In this document: positions 1 to 7,919 of the stretch, piece by piece | How the letters are laid out: every line of letters starts with the position of its first letter | Numbering within the stretch: the stretch's first letter is position 1 | Origin: Phycisphaerae bacterium | GTDB lineage: Bacteria > Planctomycetota > Phycisphaerae > Sedimentisphaerales > Anaerobacaceae | Length of the DNA stretch: 62,964 nucleotides | Reading direction: 5' to 3' | NCBI GenBank assembly: GCA_030619925.1 | Contig: JAUXAL010000012.1 | Location: 1-62,964 of the forward strand | Made by a program: the position numbers and the translations under genes | Notes under the pieces: generated by a model | What the model was told of the DNA's origin: nothing | The model's database searches: none | The model's input: only the letters and a program-made list of their open reading frames with translations

Positions 1-5
1 AGTTC

Positions 6-140
6 CTGTTGCGGAAACAGTATTTGTCATTCCCGCGGAAGCGGGAATCCAGCTTTTTCGCTCTGGACCCCTGCTTTGGGTTCCCGCAAGGCGGGGTCCC
101 TCGCAGGGGTGACATCGTCAGTTTTTGTTTTCCGCAACAG
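6..140. repeat. MITE-like inverted-repeat element
   Basis: A 12-bp perfect terminal inverted repeat, CTGTTGCGGAAA at 6-17 and its complement at 129-140, bounds about 135 bp with no reading frame of interest. The interior is itself palindromic (CATTCCCGCGG...GCGGGAATCC near 29-51) and holds a 28-nt stretch (75-102) repeated exactly at 42389-42416. Size and structure fit a non-autonomous miniature element or a large intergenic hairpin. No target duplication is visible; the left flank is cut by the window edge. It lies just upstream of nadE. Confidence 0.6.
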
Positions 141-201
141 ATACTAATTAACTTGCGTAAAGAGAAATACCTAATACGATATTGAGTTTTGGAGGTAGCT
201 T

Positions 202-1842
202 TTGGTGCGGGTGGCATTGGGACAATTTAATGCTGTAGTAGGTGACTTGGCCGGCAATGCCCAGAAGATGCGCAACATCTACGCAGAGGCGGTCCGGTCT
301 GAGGTAGATTTGTTGGTTTTTCCGGAATTAGCTGTTTGTGGCTATCCGCCTGAAGATTTGCTGCACAAGAAGCATTTTTTGAGAGACTGCTCGCTCGCCC
401 TTGATAAACTCGCCGCCGATTGCCCGGACACCACCGTAATAGTCGGCTTTGCCGAAAACTATCAGGGGGCCGGTTACAATTCCGCCGCTGTGCTGCAAGG
501 CGGCCGAACAAGCAAGATTTATCGTAAGGCCCAATTGCCGAATTACGGCGTGTTCGATGAGCAGAGATATTTCCAGCCCGGCGCAGAGCCGGTGATAATC
601 AATCTAAAGGGCGTGAATATTGCGATCACCATCTGCTTTGATATCTGGAATATCGAATGGCTGGCCAATTTTCTAAAGGACGCCGGCCAAATCCAGATGA
701 TTCTAAATATCTCAGCCTCGCCCTTCCATGTGGGCAAAATTAAAAAAAGAGAGGAAACGGTCAGCCGATGCGCAAAAGAGTTCAATTGCGCTGTTGCGTA
801 TTGCAACCTTGTTGGTGGTCAGGATGAATTGGTTTTTGACGGCCGAAGTATGTTCGCCGATTCGACCGGCAACACAAAAGCCAAGGCCAGGGCATTCGAC
901 GAGGATTTAATAATTGCCGATGTTACCCCCACACTCGAAGGGACTGTGCAGGTTGAGCCGACGCAGCCTGCCGCTCTGCAACCGAGCGACCTTCTCGACG
1001 AAGTCTATCAGGCACTTGTGCTCGGCACCAGAGATTATGCACACAAGAACGGGTTCAAGAAAACGTTGCTTGGCCTCAGCGGCGGCGTGGATTCTTCGGT
1101 TACCGCTGCTATCGCTGTGGCTGCTTTGGGCCCGGAGAATGTCGTCGGCCTTACAATGCCCTCGAAATTCAACAGTCCCGACACCAAAGCCGATGCCAAG
1201 AAGCTATCAAAGAATTTGGGCATTGAATTTTTGACCATCCCGATTGAGCCGATACTCAAGCAGTTTGATGAGGCGTTAAAGGAAGTCCGAGGCTGGAGCA
1301 GCGAAGGTATCGCTTACGAGAATTTGCAGGCCAGAATCCGCGGCGGCATCCTGATGTCGCTGAGCAATCAGTTTGGCTCTCTGGTATTGACGACCGGCAA
1401 CAAAAGTGAAACCGCAGTGGGCTATGCGACTCTTTATGGCGATACAGCCGGCGGCTTTGCCGTGATAAAAGATGTCCCCAAGACAATGGTCTATAAATTG
1501 GCCGAACACATAAACAAAATATCCCGGCGGCAAATCATACCTGCCGATGTGCTGACCCGGCCGCCCAGCGCCGAACTGAAGCCCGACCAGAAAGACAGTG
1601 ACTCACTGCCGGACTACGATTTACTTGATAAAATCCTCAAAGGCTACGTCGAAGAAGACAAATCCGCACAGCAGCTTGTTGAATCGGGCCTGCCTCAAGA
1701 CGTGGTCCATAACGTTATTCGTATGGTTGACCGCAACGAATACAAAAGAAGACTATCTCCGCCGGGAGTAAGAATTACACCAAAGGCCTTTGGCAAAGAC
1801 CGGCGACTGCCGATTACAAATCGTTACTCAGAAGACAGATGA
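202..1842 (+). CDS. nadE: Glutamine-dependent NAD+ synthetase
   Basis: Last step of NAD biosynthesis: ATP-dependent amidation of deamido-NAD using ammonia released from glutamine; cytosolic. The 546-aa product has an N-terminal nitrilase-type glutaminase domain (about 1-245) with the Glu-Lys-Cys triad visible as E42 (in FPELAVCGYPPEDLL), K109 (in RKAQLPNYGVFDE) and C145 (in TICFDIW). The C-terminal NAD synthetase domain has the ATP-pyrophosphatase P-loop SGGVDSS at 293-299. Length is normal for the two-domain bacterial form. The start is TTG, chosen because GGAGG lies six bases upstream; the GTG at 205 is an alternative. The last codons and the TGA stop (1840-1842) lie within the first unit of a 14-bp tandem repeat, so the C-terminal end appears shaped by repeat sequence. 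Confidence 0.95.
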   Translation: MVRVALGQFNAVVGDLAGNAQKMRNIYAEAVRSEVDLLVFPELAVCGYPPEDLLHKKHFLRDCSLALDKLAADCPDTTVIVGFAENYQGAGYNSAAVLQGGRTSKIYRKAQLPNYGVFDEQRYFQPGAEPVIINLKGVNIAITICFDIWNIEWLANFLKDAGQIQMILNISASPFHVGKIKKREETVSRCAKEFNCAVAYCNLVGGQDELVFDGRSMFADSTGNTKAKARAFDEDLIIADVTPTLEGTVQVEPTQPAALQPSDLLDEVYQALVLGTRDYAHKNGFKKTLLGLSGGVDSSVTAAIAVAALGPENVVGLTMPSKFNSPDTKADAKKLSKNLGIEFLTIPIEPILKQFDEALKEVRGWSSEGIAYENLQARIRGGILMSLSNQFGSLVLTTGNKSETAVGYATLYGDTAGGFAVIKDVPKTMVYKLAEHINKISRRQIIPADVLTRPPSAELKPDQKDSDSLPDYDLLDKILKGYVEEDKSAQQLVESGLPQDVVHNVIRMVDRNEYKRRLSPPGVRITPKAFGKDRRLPITNRYSEDR

Positions 1843-1920
1843 CAGAAGTCGGATGACAGAAGTCAGATGACAGAGGGCAGAGAACAGATAATCTGAATTC
1901 TGTCTTCTGTTCTCTGTTAT
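1838..1920. terminator. Tandem 14-bp repeat and hairpin between convergent genes
   Basis: Three units of about 14 bp beginning GATGACAGA lie at 1838-1851, 1852-1865 and 1866-1879. They run into an 11-bp inverted repeat, CAGAGAACAGA (1878-1888) pairing with TCTGTTCTCTG (1906-1916). The stops of the two convergent genes (TGA at 1840, TAA complement at 1917-1919) fall inside or at the edge of the tract. The hairpin could terminate both transcripts, but there is no long U-run, so the terminator role is inferred from position. Confidence 0.5.
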
Positions 1921-3143
1921 CTGCCGGCGAGGGCATCTGCAACAGCTCTGCCGAATTGGGCTGAAGCCGTTGGCCCGTATCCGGTTATTATAAATCTGTC
2001 CCGTTCAACAGGAACACCGGTATATACAGCACCGGCTTGCACAAGTTTTTCTCGTTCGGATAAAAAACTGGTGGCTCGGACACCGGTTAGCACACCGGCG
2101 TTGGCCAAAACCGTAGGGGCTATGCAAATTGCCGCAAGAATTTTTCTCTTACTCACCGCCTCACGGGCGATGTTCAATGCAACGGGATTGTTAAAATATT
2201 CAACTGCTCCCGGGCCGCCTATAAAGATTATCGCATCGTAATCATCAACCCTCAATTGGCTCACGAGAATCCTTGCCTCAGCTATGTTTCCAAGCATGCC
2301 CCGTATAAACCCTATTCTTGTACTCGCTATAGTTGTCTGAACCGCCGTCACATCGAGCACACGCTTTGTTTCGAAAAGCTCCTCATCGCGGAAATTCTCG
2401 CTGGCAACAATCAATACCGCTCTTTTTGCTCCCGTGCTCTCTTGCCCCTGGTCTGCTTCCGTTGTGGCTTGCGCCAGCGGATAACCGACACATATTATAT
2501 AAATTGGCTCCAGCTCTCTCGGCAGCCTGCAAATCTTACGGACGCCGGATATATCAAAACCACCGACCGTTACAGAGCCCAACCCCAAACAGACAGCCTG
2601 CAATTGGATATTCTGGGCGACGTGCCCGGCTTCCAATAGCATATATTTTCTGGCATCTTTGCGGAACCGGGTCGTAAGCTTTCTCACAGAGCCCGCAACA
2701 ATAATATCACAACCAGCTACCGACCCTTGCGTCGAAGCTGCCGCCAGGGCGCCGCGGACATCCTGATCCGAAATTTGTCGCAAATTGTGCCCTTGCGGCT
2801 GATAAACAGACACTCCCTCCGGCGTGGCAAAATATAACTCTATAGGATAGAGCGCCCCCGCCGATGGTGCCGTTCGCAAACCTCTTTGCGGCTCTGTTAT
2901 GCCCTGACCGGCCCAGGCCAATTGGCTAATCTGTGAGGAGCTGAGCGGTTGGCTGACAAACTGGCGTACACTTCGCCGTCTGGCCAACGCCTCCTCGAAA
3001 CTGACCGACCCTGTCAACCTCGGCTCTGTAAGCTGAATTATCTTGCCTCGCGTAACCCGAGACCTGCGCTGACCCATGCAAAGGACCGTAAAGCAGGCTA
3101 AAGTTATTACAAGGGGACCCCTAAAAATTGTTAAACGTTTCAT
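1917..3143 (-). CDS. Exported SagB-type nitroreductase fused to DJ-1/PfpI domain
   Basis: A 408-aa two-domain protein. Residues 1-25 form a basic then hydrophobic export signal. Residues about 48-225 match the SagB-type FMN nitroreductase family: RRSVRQF (57-62 region), the TAPSAGALYP segment typical of this branch, and a C-terminal VGGFD / IICVGYP core. Residues about 240-408 match DJ-1/PfpI (class I glutamine amidotransferase-like): ENFRDEE supplies the acidic residue, and the nucleophile elbow is AAIC at 337-340 with C340. The start is ATG behind GGAGG about nine bases upstream. SagB enzymes oxidise azoline rings in peptide products, and DJ-1 proteins act as deglycases, chaperones or hydrolases; the combined role is unknown. 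No azole-peptide partner genes are nearby. The stop codon abuts the 1838-1920 repeat. Confidence 0.82.
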   Translation of the reverse strand: MKRLTIFRGPLVITLACFTVLCMGQRRSRVTRGKIIQLTEPRLTGSVSFEEALARRRSVRQFVSQPLSSSQISQLAWAGQGITEPQRGLRTAPSAGALYPIELYFATPEGVSVYQPQGHNLRQISDQDVRGALAAASTQGSVAGCDIIVAGSVRKLTTRFRKDARKYMLLEAGHVAQNIQLQAVCLGLGSVTVGGFDISGVRKICRLPRELEPIYIICVGYPLAQATTEADQGQESTGAKRAVLIVASENFRDEELFETKRVLDVTAVQTTIASTRIGFIRGMLGNIAEARILVSQLRVDDYDAIIFIGGPGAVEYFNNPVALNIAREAVSKRKILAAICIAPTVLANAGVLTGVRATSFLSEREKLVQAGAVYTGVPVERDRFIITGYGPTASAQFGRAVADALAGR

Positions 3144-3383
3144 TTTTCCAATCCTCCAAATAAGTTTTTGCGGCGGTGGATTACAACATACCTATATTAC
3201 ACATTCAATCCTGAATTTCCCAGATTAAACTTCATTTTTAGTGGATGACTTTGCATTTTACGCTTCTAAATTCTTGAGTGGGGGACCTGAATTCAAAAAT
3301 CTTATTACGCCATAAACAAATCTCTGGTAAAATCATACTCGATGCTCGTCGAGAATCGAGCCGACTCTCTAAGGTTGTTTTTA

Positions 3384-4130
3384 ATGGCTTTATCGCGCCA
3401 ACAAAAAGTAACTATAATATCATTGGTTTCCTATTGGCTCACCCTTTTTATCCTTACACATATACCTGTCCCGCTATTTGTTCGCGAGGCCGGCGTCTCC
3501 GATAAAAGCCTTCACCTCCTTATGTACCTGATTTTGGTCTTTCTGTTCTGGTTTGCAATCAGCCCCGACAAAAAAGTGAGCTGGCGCCGGCCCGCCGTAT
3601 GGTGGGTACTTTTCGTGATAGTTGCATATGGGATTTTGGACGAATGGCTTCAGGGTTATGTAGAAGGACGCAGTAGCGATCTTATGGATTTTGTCGCAGA
3701 TTTGGCCGGTACGCTCACAGGCCTGATTATGTTTTCGTTTTTTACATTCTGGGCGGCCGCTCTTCTGGTGACGGGCACTGTTATCTTTGGCTTAACAAAT
3801 ATTACACGAGCGAACCTGGCTGACGTGATGCCGATTACAAATGCGCTGTTTCATCTATTTGCCTACCCAATTTTTACTATGCTGTGGGTTCGATACGTAC
3901 AACTTTTCCCGTCGCTAAGGCCCCCTAAACCCAAATGGCTGATAACGGCATTAGCAGCGCCGATAGGCTTACTATTGACTGTAAAATTATTCTCCGTAAT
4001 TCTTGGCAAAGATTTCGCTGTGCCGGATATAATCATCTCTGTCGGAGGAATCGTAGTTGTAGCTGCCACAATTTACCTGGCAGCTTTATTTCGCAAGACA
4101 CAAGACCCAAAAGACCTTGACCAAGTATAG
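3384..4130 (+). CDS. VanZ-like family membrane protein
   Basis: 248 aa with about six or seven hydrophobic segments. The N-terminal half carries the VanZ-like signature: an SDKSLHLLMYLIL helix, then GILDEWLQ and a GRSSDLMDFVADLAGTLTG helix with conserved acidic and glycine residues. VanZ proteins are poorly understood inner-membrane proteins, one of which gives low-level teicoplanin resistance; no drug role is implied here. I chose ATG 3384 over the in-frame ATG at 3342. The earlier start would translate a dispersed repeat (3337-3360, ACTCGATGCTCG...), while 3384 has AAGG about nine bases upstream. The C-terminal half (about 130-248) has further membrane helices without a recognised domain. 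The 240 bp upstream hold no other gene. Confidence 0.75.
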   Translation: MALSRQQKVTIISLVSYWLTLFILTHIPVPLFVREAGVSDKSLHLLMYLILVFLFWFAISPDKKVSWRRPAVWWVLFVIVAYGILDEWLQGYVEGRSSDLMDFVADLAGTLTGLIMFSFFTFWAAALLVTGTVIFGLTNITRANLADVMPITNALFHLFAYPIFTMLWVRYVQLFPSLRPPKPKWLITALAAPIGLLLTVKLFSVILGKDFAVPDIIISVGGIVVVAATIYLAALFRKTQDPKDLDQV

Positions 4131-4140
4131 TCTTCGGTCT

Positions 4141-5391
4141 TTAGTCGTTCTCAAAAGGTTTTTTGAAGGGCCTGTAGAGCGGATCGCCTATCAAGACCAA
4201 CTGCCACGAATTAAACGGCTTTGTATGGTAGTATGCCTCGACAAGACAATTACCTTTGTACAGCTCGAGGAAAAACAATTTCGGCTCCGGAAATGAATGA
4301 AGATACGGCTCAGCCACCGCCCCCAATGTTGCTGTTATACCGTCTCTGAGCATAGCCGGACACCACTGGCTGCTGTTAGGGTCGCGAAGGCTAACCGCTT
4401 CAAAGCTTGAGATATGATACCCAATCGCACCATCGACGAATTCAAAGGCGTCAACATATTTTTTCAGACTGTACCAGCCACAATAGATAGCCGTCCTGGG
4501 ACAAGAACGGGGGGCGAAGAGTTTTCCTGTTCGCTCTTCCTGAACGGGAAGCTCTCTTCGCAATCTTGTAAACATCGCCAAATCCCGCAAAGACTGGTCA
4601 AAATAACCGTACAAACTCCTTTTGTTTGTAATGCCTCGCGAATCGATGTAAGCGATACCTTCTAACCCCGTTTTCTCTGCCGCCATTGCCTTATCGATGA
4701 GGCCTTCGACTACGCAAGAGTCCGGGCCGTCAAGCCGGCTGACCATAAGCATTCCAAAACTAAGGCCATGCACATCAGCCTTTAGCACATTCGGCTGCCA
4801 CCGATACAGCTCGTAGGGACCGAACAACACCATTGATAACTCACTATCCACCGAGGCGTTTGTTTCTCTACCGCTGATACGATCAATTTCGAATTGCAAC
4901 CGGGCCAGCTTTTTATTGCTTTTCTCTTGCTCAACTGAGCCCTGCTTGTTGTCGCCGCCGGTAGTCTGCTCAATCCTTTCTTTCTCTTGCTTAACTAATT
5001 CTCTTAATTCTTTTAGTCTGCCTTCCAGCCCTGTTGACGTCCCTCGCCTTCCTACCTTGATGGGCACACCATAAGTCGTCAGCAGACATCTAATCGGTTT
5101 CGGTCCGGCTTTGCCGGGGAGCTGACGAGTGGACAATTCTTTGCGAATCGGCATTGCAAGCCGCTTTTCATAATCGTCTCTGCTGATTGCATCGTTAAGG
5201 CTTTTGCCTAAGGACAATGAGAGAATGTTTTCATCCGGCACGGCCCGCTTTTCGCAATAGTAACGAGCAATCCGCCCCGATGCTGCGACGTCCTTGTTTG
5301 CTATTACCAAAATCTCATCAGGTTCTAACGCAAACCCTATCCCACAGCCCACTAAAATCAGCAGAATAACCTCGCTGGTTCTAAACACCAT
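4141..5391 (-). CDS. TIGR03790 family exported protein
   Basis: 416 aa from an ATG preceded by GAGGG about eleven bases upstream. It opens with a short hydrophobic signal (residues about 8-21), followed by the EPDEILVIANKDVAASGRIA start and the YYCEKRAVPDENIL segment that I recognise from the TIGR03790 family, a group of uncharacterised exported proteins often found in Planctomycetes and deltaproteobacteria. A Lys/Glu-rich stretch around residues 120-175 is a likely coiled-coil insertion. The C-terminal part (GAIGYHISSFEAVSLRD..., then GAVAEPYL) is family-like. A longer reading frame reaches back to 5478 but would translate spacer sequence without an RBS. Its function is not known; it stands alone between convergent VanZ and KamA-type genes. 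Confidence 0.72.
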   Translation of the reverse strand: MVFRTSEVILLILVGCGIGFALEPDEILVIANKDVAASGRIARYYCEKRAVPDENILSLSLGKSLNDAISRDDYEKRLAMPIRKELSTRQLPGKAGPKPIRCLLTTYGVPIKVGRRGTSTGLEGRLKELRELVKQEKERIEQTTGGDNKQGSVEQEKSNKKLARLQFEIDRISGRETNASVDSELSMVLFGPYELYRWQPNVLKADVHGLSFGMLMVSRLDGPDSCVVEGLIDKAMAAEKTGLEGIAYIDSRGITNKRSLYGYFDQSLRDLAMFTRLRRELPVQEERTGKLFAPRSCPRTAIYCGWYSLKKYVDAFEFVDGAIGYHISSFEAVSLRDPNSSQWCPAMLRDGITATLGAVAEPYLHSFPEPKLFFLELYKGNCLVEAYYHTKPFNSWQLVLIGDPLYRPFKKPFEND

Positions 5392-5514
5392 TTCCAATAT
5401 ACCCTCTAATCTCCCGTGGCCCCCACAAATAATTAACCCCGGACTTCGCCGGGGGTCATTCAGACAACTCAAAATCAATCCCGGCTAACCAGGGTAAAAT
5501 CAAGAACTCCAGTT

Positions 5515-6651
5515 TTACTCCTGCTGGCAGGACACGTTTGGCAAATCGACCGGAGAATCTTCGACCGCTTGTTCATAATCGTCGAGCCAGTAAGCGTTCG
5601 GATTGCTCTTGAAGGCCAGGAGACGTCCGCTGTCCTGGTCGTCAGCCGCCCGATGATATCTAAAGTAGACCAAATCTTTTGTTTTGCCGATGATTTCCAC
5701 TTTTCCAGTCGAATGCGACATTGCATACCGGGCCCGCTTTGCCAGTCCGGACACCCGTGATTTTGCCTGCTCAACGATATCATACCCTTCTTCAATCGGC
5801 ACCGTATAAGCCTTGTTCCCCAGTGCCGGACGACACTGGAAAATATAGTAAGGGACCGCACCAATAAACGACAGTTGCCTGAGCAGCTCTGCCATAACCT
5901 CCGGGTCGTCATTTAGCCCCCTTATGAGGGGCGTTTGGTTCGCTAACACCGCACCGGCTCTCTGCAGCAGGCCAACTGCCTTAACCGCCGCGTCTGTCAA
6001 CTCCCTCGGGTGAACAAAGTGAGTCATCACGTATATTCTCTTTCGCTCGGCGCAGTAGGTTTCTATCATCTCAAGCAAGGCCGGGTCGTCAATAATGCGA
6101 TAGGGATTGAACGCCGGTATCTTTGTCCCGATACGAATTATCCGCACATGTTCGATTTGGCCCAGTTGGCGGACAATATTTTCAAGTTTTGACGTTGTCA
6201 GTACCAGCGGGTCTCCGCCGGTCAGCAGCACATTGGTTACCTCGCGATGTTGCTTTACGTATTGCAGCGCCGCCGGCAGGTCCCGCAGATATGCGCTCTG
6301 CGGGTCTATGAAAACACGCTTGCGGAAGCAGAACCGGCATATACCGTCACAAACATTACTCACCAAAAACACGGCTGTGGAATTATACTTGTGCTCAAGC
6401 CCGGGCATAATCGTGTAGGTTTTTTCATCCGAAGGGTCAAGCCGGCCCCATTTGTCAAGCTCCTGTAAATGTGGAATTATGATTTTCCTTATGGGGTCGT
6501 CAGGGTCGTTCCAGTCAATAAGCGACAAGTAATAGCTGTTGCCGCGAAAAGCAAACTTGTCGGTGACCTTTTTCAACTCGACTCGTTCCTGCTCGCTCAA
6601 TTGCTCCAACTGCTCTATTTTTGTCAGATATTTGCGATCAATAGCTAACAT
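5515..6651 (-). CDS. KamA-family radical SAM aminomutase-like enzyme
   Basis: A cytosolic radical SAM/PLP enzyme of the lysine 2,3-aminomutase family (KamA/EpmB/YodO group). Counted from the upstream GTG, the CxxxCxxC [4Fe-4S] motif is C108-C112-C115 in NVCDGICRFCFRKR; it is followed by LLTGGDPL (SAM binding) and a C-terminal HSTGKVEIIGKT that holds the probable PLP lysine. Family members interconvert lysine and beta-lysine, act on glutamate, or beta-lysylate EF-P. No efp or epmA gene lies beside it, so the substrate is undecided. I chose ATG 6651, with AAAGG about eight bases upstream; GTG 6672 would add seven residues. At about 380 aa it resembles the shorter EpmB-like forms more than clostridial KamA. 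Confidence 0.85.
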   Translation of the reverse strand: MLAIDRKYLTKIEQLEQLSEQERVELKKVTDKFAFRGNSYYLSLIDWNDPDDPIRKIIIPHLQELDKWGRLDPSDEKTYTIMPGLEHKYNSTAVFLVSNVCDGICRFCFRKRVFIDPQSAYLRDLPAALQYVKQHREVTNVLLTGGDPLVLTTSKLENIVRQLGQIEHVRIIRIGTKIPAFNPYRIIDDPALLEMIETYCAERKRIYVMTHFVHPRELTDAAVKAVGLLQRAGAVLANQTPLIRGLNDDPEVMAELLRQLSFIGAVPYYIFQCRPALGNKAYTVPIEEGYDIVEQAKSRVSGLAKRARYAMSHSTGKVEIIGKTKDLVYFRYHRAADDQDSGRLLAFKSNPNAYWLDDYEQAVEDSPVDLPNVSCQQE

Positions 6652-6678
6652 CTTTTCTACCTTTCTTGCCACTTTTGA

Positions 6679-6744
6679 TTATTCCTGACCCTGCATCTTA
6701 TCCAAGACCCGATACTCAATGAGCTTGAGAATATCGTCTGTCAT
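6679..6744 (-). pseudogene. Possible HEPN remnant, 21 codons
   Basis: A 21-codon frame whose ATG overlaps the stop of the preceding MNT gene (ATGA). It reads MTDDILKLIEYRV and ends soon after at TAA. MNT nucleotidyltransferase genes are normally followed, often with overlap, by a HEPN-domain gene whose N-terminus has this flavour (acidic start, then an LIEYRL-type helix). The overlap and resemblance suggest a truncated HEPN partner, but 13 residues of similarity are weak evidence and a chance frame cannot be excluded. Confidence 0.3.
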
Positions 6745-7064
6745 AAAAATTGTCCCTCTTTGCGAGCATTCAGTACCAGCGGAGAGAAACGCAATGGGCT
6801 CTGCTCAAGCTCATCTACGCCATAACAAGTGGCAGAGAAAACCCGACCGCATTCAAGCTCTGCAGCAAAGCACATTCGGATGATATCCTTCTCGATATCC
6901 CAGTTGACCTCAGGAAAAACTATCAGTAGATCTATATCCGAGCCCTCGTCAAGCTCGCCACGCGCAGCAGAGCCGTATAGAATAACATCCCCTGCCCCAA
7001 ATCGCTCTCGAAACATCTTTGCCAGATTATCTAAAGCGTCTTTTTCTTTTGAGGATAATTTCAC
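6741..7064 (-). CDS. MNT-type nucleotidyltransferase domain protein
   Basis: A 107-aa minimal nucleotidyltransferase. The family signature GSAARGELDEGSDIDLLIV spans residues 31-49, with the GS/R motif and metal ligands D43 and D45 visible. MNT proteins usually pair with HEPN proteins as toxin-antitoxin modules in which MNT modifies (AMPylates) the HEPN RNase; some are solitary. Here the expected partner position is occupied only by a 21-codon frame overlapping the stop. The third acidic residue expected further on could be one of the acidic residues in the PEVNWDIEKD/ELECGR region. The gene sits between the KamA-type and sugar transferase genes on the same strand. Confidence 0.82.
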   Translation of the reverse strand: MKLSSKEKDALDNLAKMFRERFGAGDVILYGSAARGELDEGSDIDLLIVFPEVNWDIEKDIIRMCFAAELECGRVFSATCYGVDELEQSPLRFSPLVLNARKEGQFL

Positions 7065-7081
7065 TGTTTAACTTTTCCTTC

Positions 7082-7699
7082 TTACTTCTTTTCTCCCCTT
7101 GTCTCTTCGGCTTGTGAATATCTTTTTTCGTAGATACTTTTTCGCTTAAACACATGGGCAATAGTGGCCAGTATTATCTTTATATCGGTCAAAAGGCTCG
7201 TAGTTTCCACATATTTAACATCGAGCTCAAGTTTTTCTTCACGAGTTAGCCCTCCCCGCCCTGATATTTGCGCCAAACCAGTCAGGCCGGGCCTAACGAG
7301 CAGCCGCTTTTTTTGCCGCCGGCTCCACTCGGACATCTGCGAAAGATACAGCGGCCGAGGCCCAACAAAACTCATATCTCCCTTTAATATATTAAACAAT
7401 TGTGGCAGTTCGTCAAGTGAATATTCCCGTAGGAATTTTCCAACTTTTGTCAGCCGAGGGTCTTTGCCGGATTTCGGACTCGGCCCGAATGGGTCAACAT
7501 CAACCTTCATCGTTCGGAACTTATAAAAGACAAACGGCTCACAATTCTTGCCTGCCCTTCGTTGTTTGAAAACGGCCGACCCCTTGCTGCTAAGTCTTAC
7601 GGCTATCACTATCGCAACGAAAATCGGAGACAGAATAATCATTGCCGATAGAGAAATGAAAATATCAAGTACACGTTTGCAAATATTGTAAAAGCTCAT
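7082..7699 (-). CDS. Undecaprenyl-phosphate sugar phosphotransferase (WcaJ/PglC-like)
   Basis: A bacterial sugar transferase of 205 aa, the short form with a single membrane helix (about 10-35). It transfers a sugar-1-phosphate from a nucleotide sugar to undecaprenyl phosphate, starting assembly of an exopolysaccharide or O-antigen unit at the inner membrane. Visible motifs: the KFRTM block (60-64), RLTKVGKFLREYSLDELPQL with the catalytic Asp-Glu dyad D96-E97, GDMSFVGPRP, and RPGLTGLAQISGRG. It heads away from the WecA-like gene next door, with which it is divergent; together they mark the left edge of the polysaccharide locus. The sugar specificity cannot be read from sequence. Confidence 0.9.
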   Translation of the reverse strand: MSFYNICKRVLDIFISLSAMIILSPIFVAIVIAVRLSSKGSAVFKQRRAGKNCEPFVFYKFRTMKVDVDPFGPSPKSGKDPRLTKVGKFLREYSLDELPQLFNILKGDMSFVGPRPLYLSQMSEWSRRQKKRLLVRPGLTGLAQISGRGGLTREEKLELDVKYVETTSLLTDIKIILATIAHVFKRKSIYEKRYSQAEETRGEKK

Positions 7700-7919
7700 A
7701 CAACCTCACTAAAGTATTAAAGGATGCCGGATTATGAGCGGGTTTAAAAGCAACAAATCAGTTTACTCGGATGCAGCCTTAGCGTCAACACCGGGCCGAT
7801 TGGTCTGGACAAGCTCAGCTACATCCGGTAAATTATGCAAAACCTGCAAACAGCCCTCGGCTGGGTTCGGCGGCGCCGGGGGGTCCCTTAGGAATCCTTC
7901 AGATAGAGGACAAAAGAAT

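Noticed and set aside
7734-7919. 62-residue N-terminal extension of the WecA-like protein
   Set aside because: No motif or ribosome site; the family start and AGAGGA support ATG 7920.
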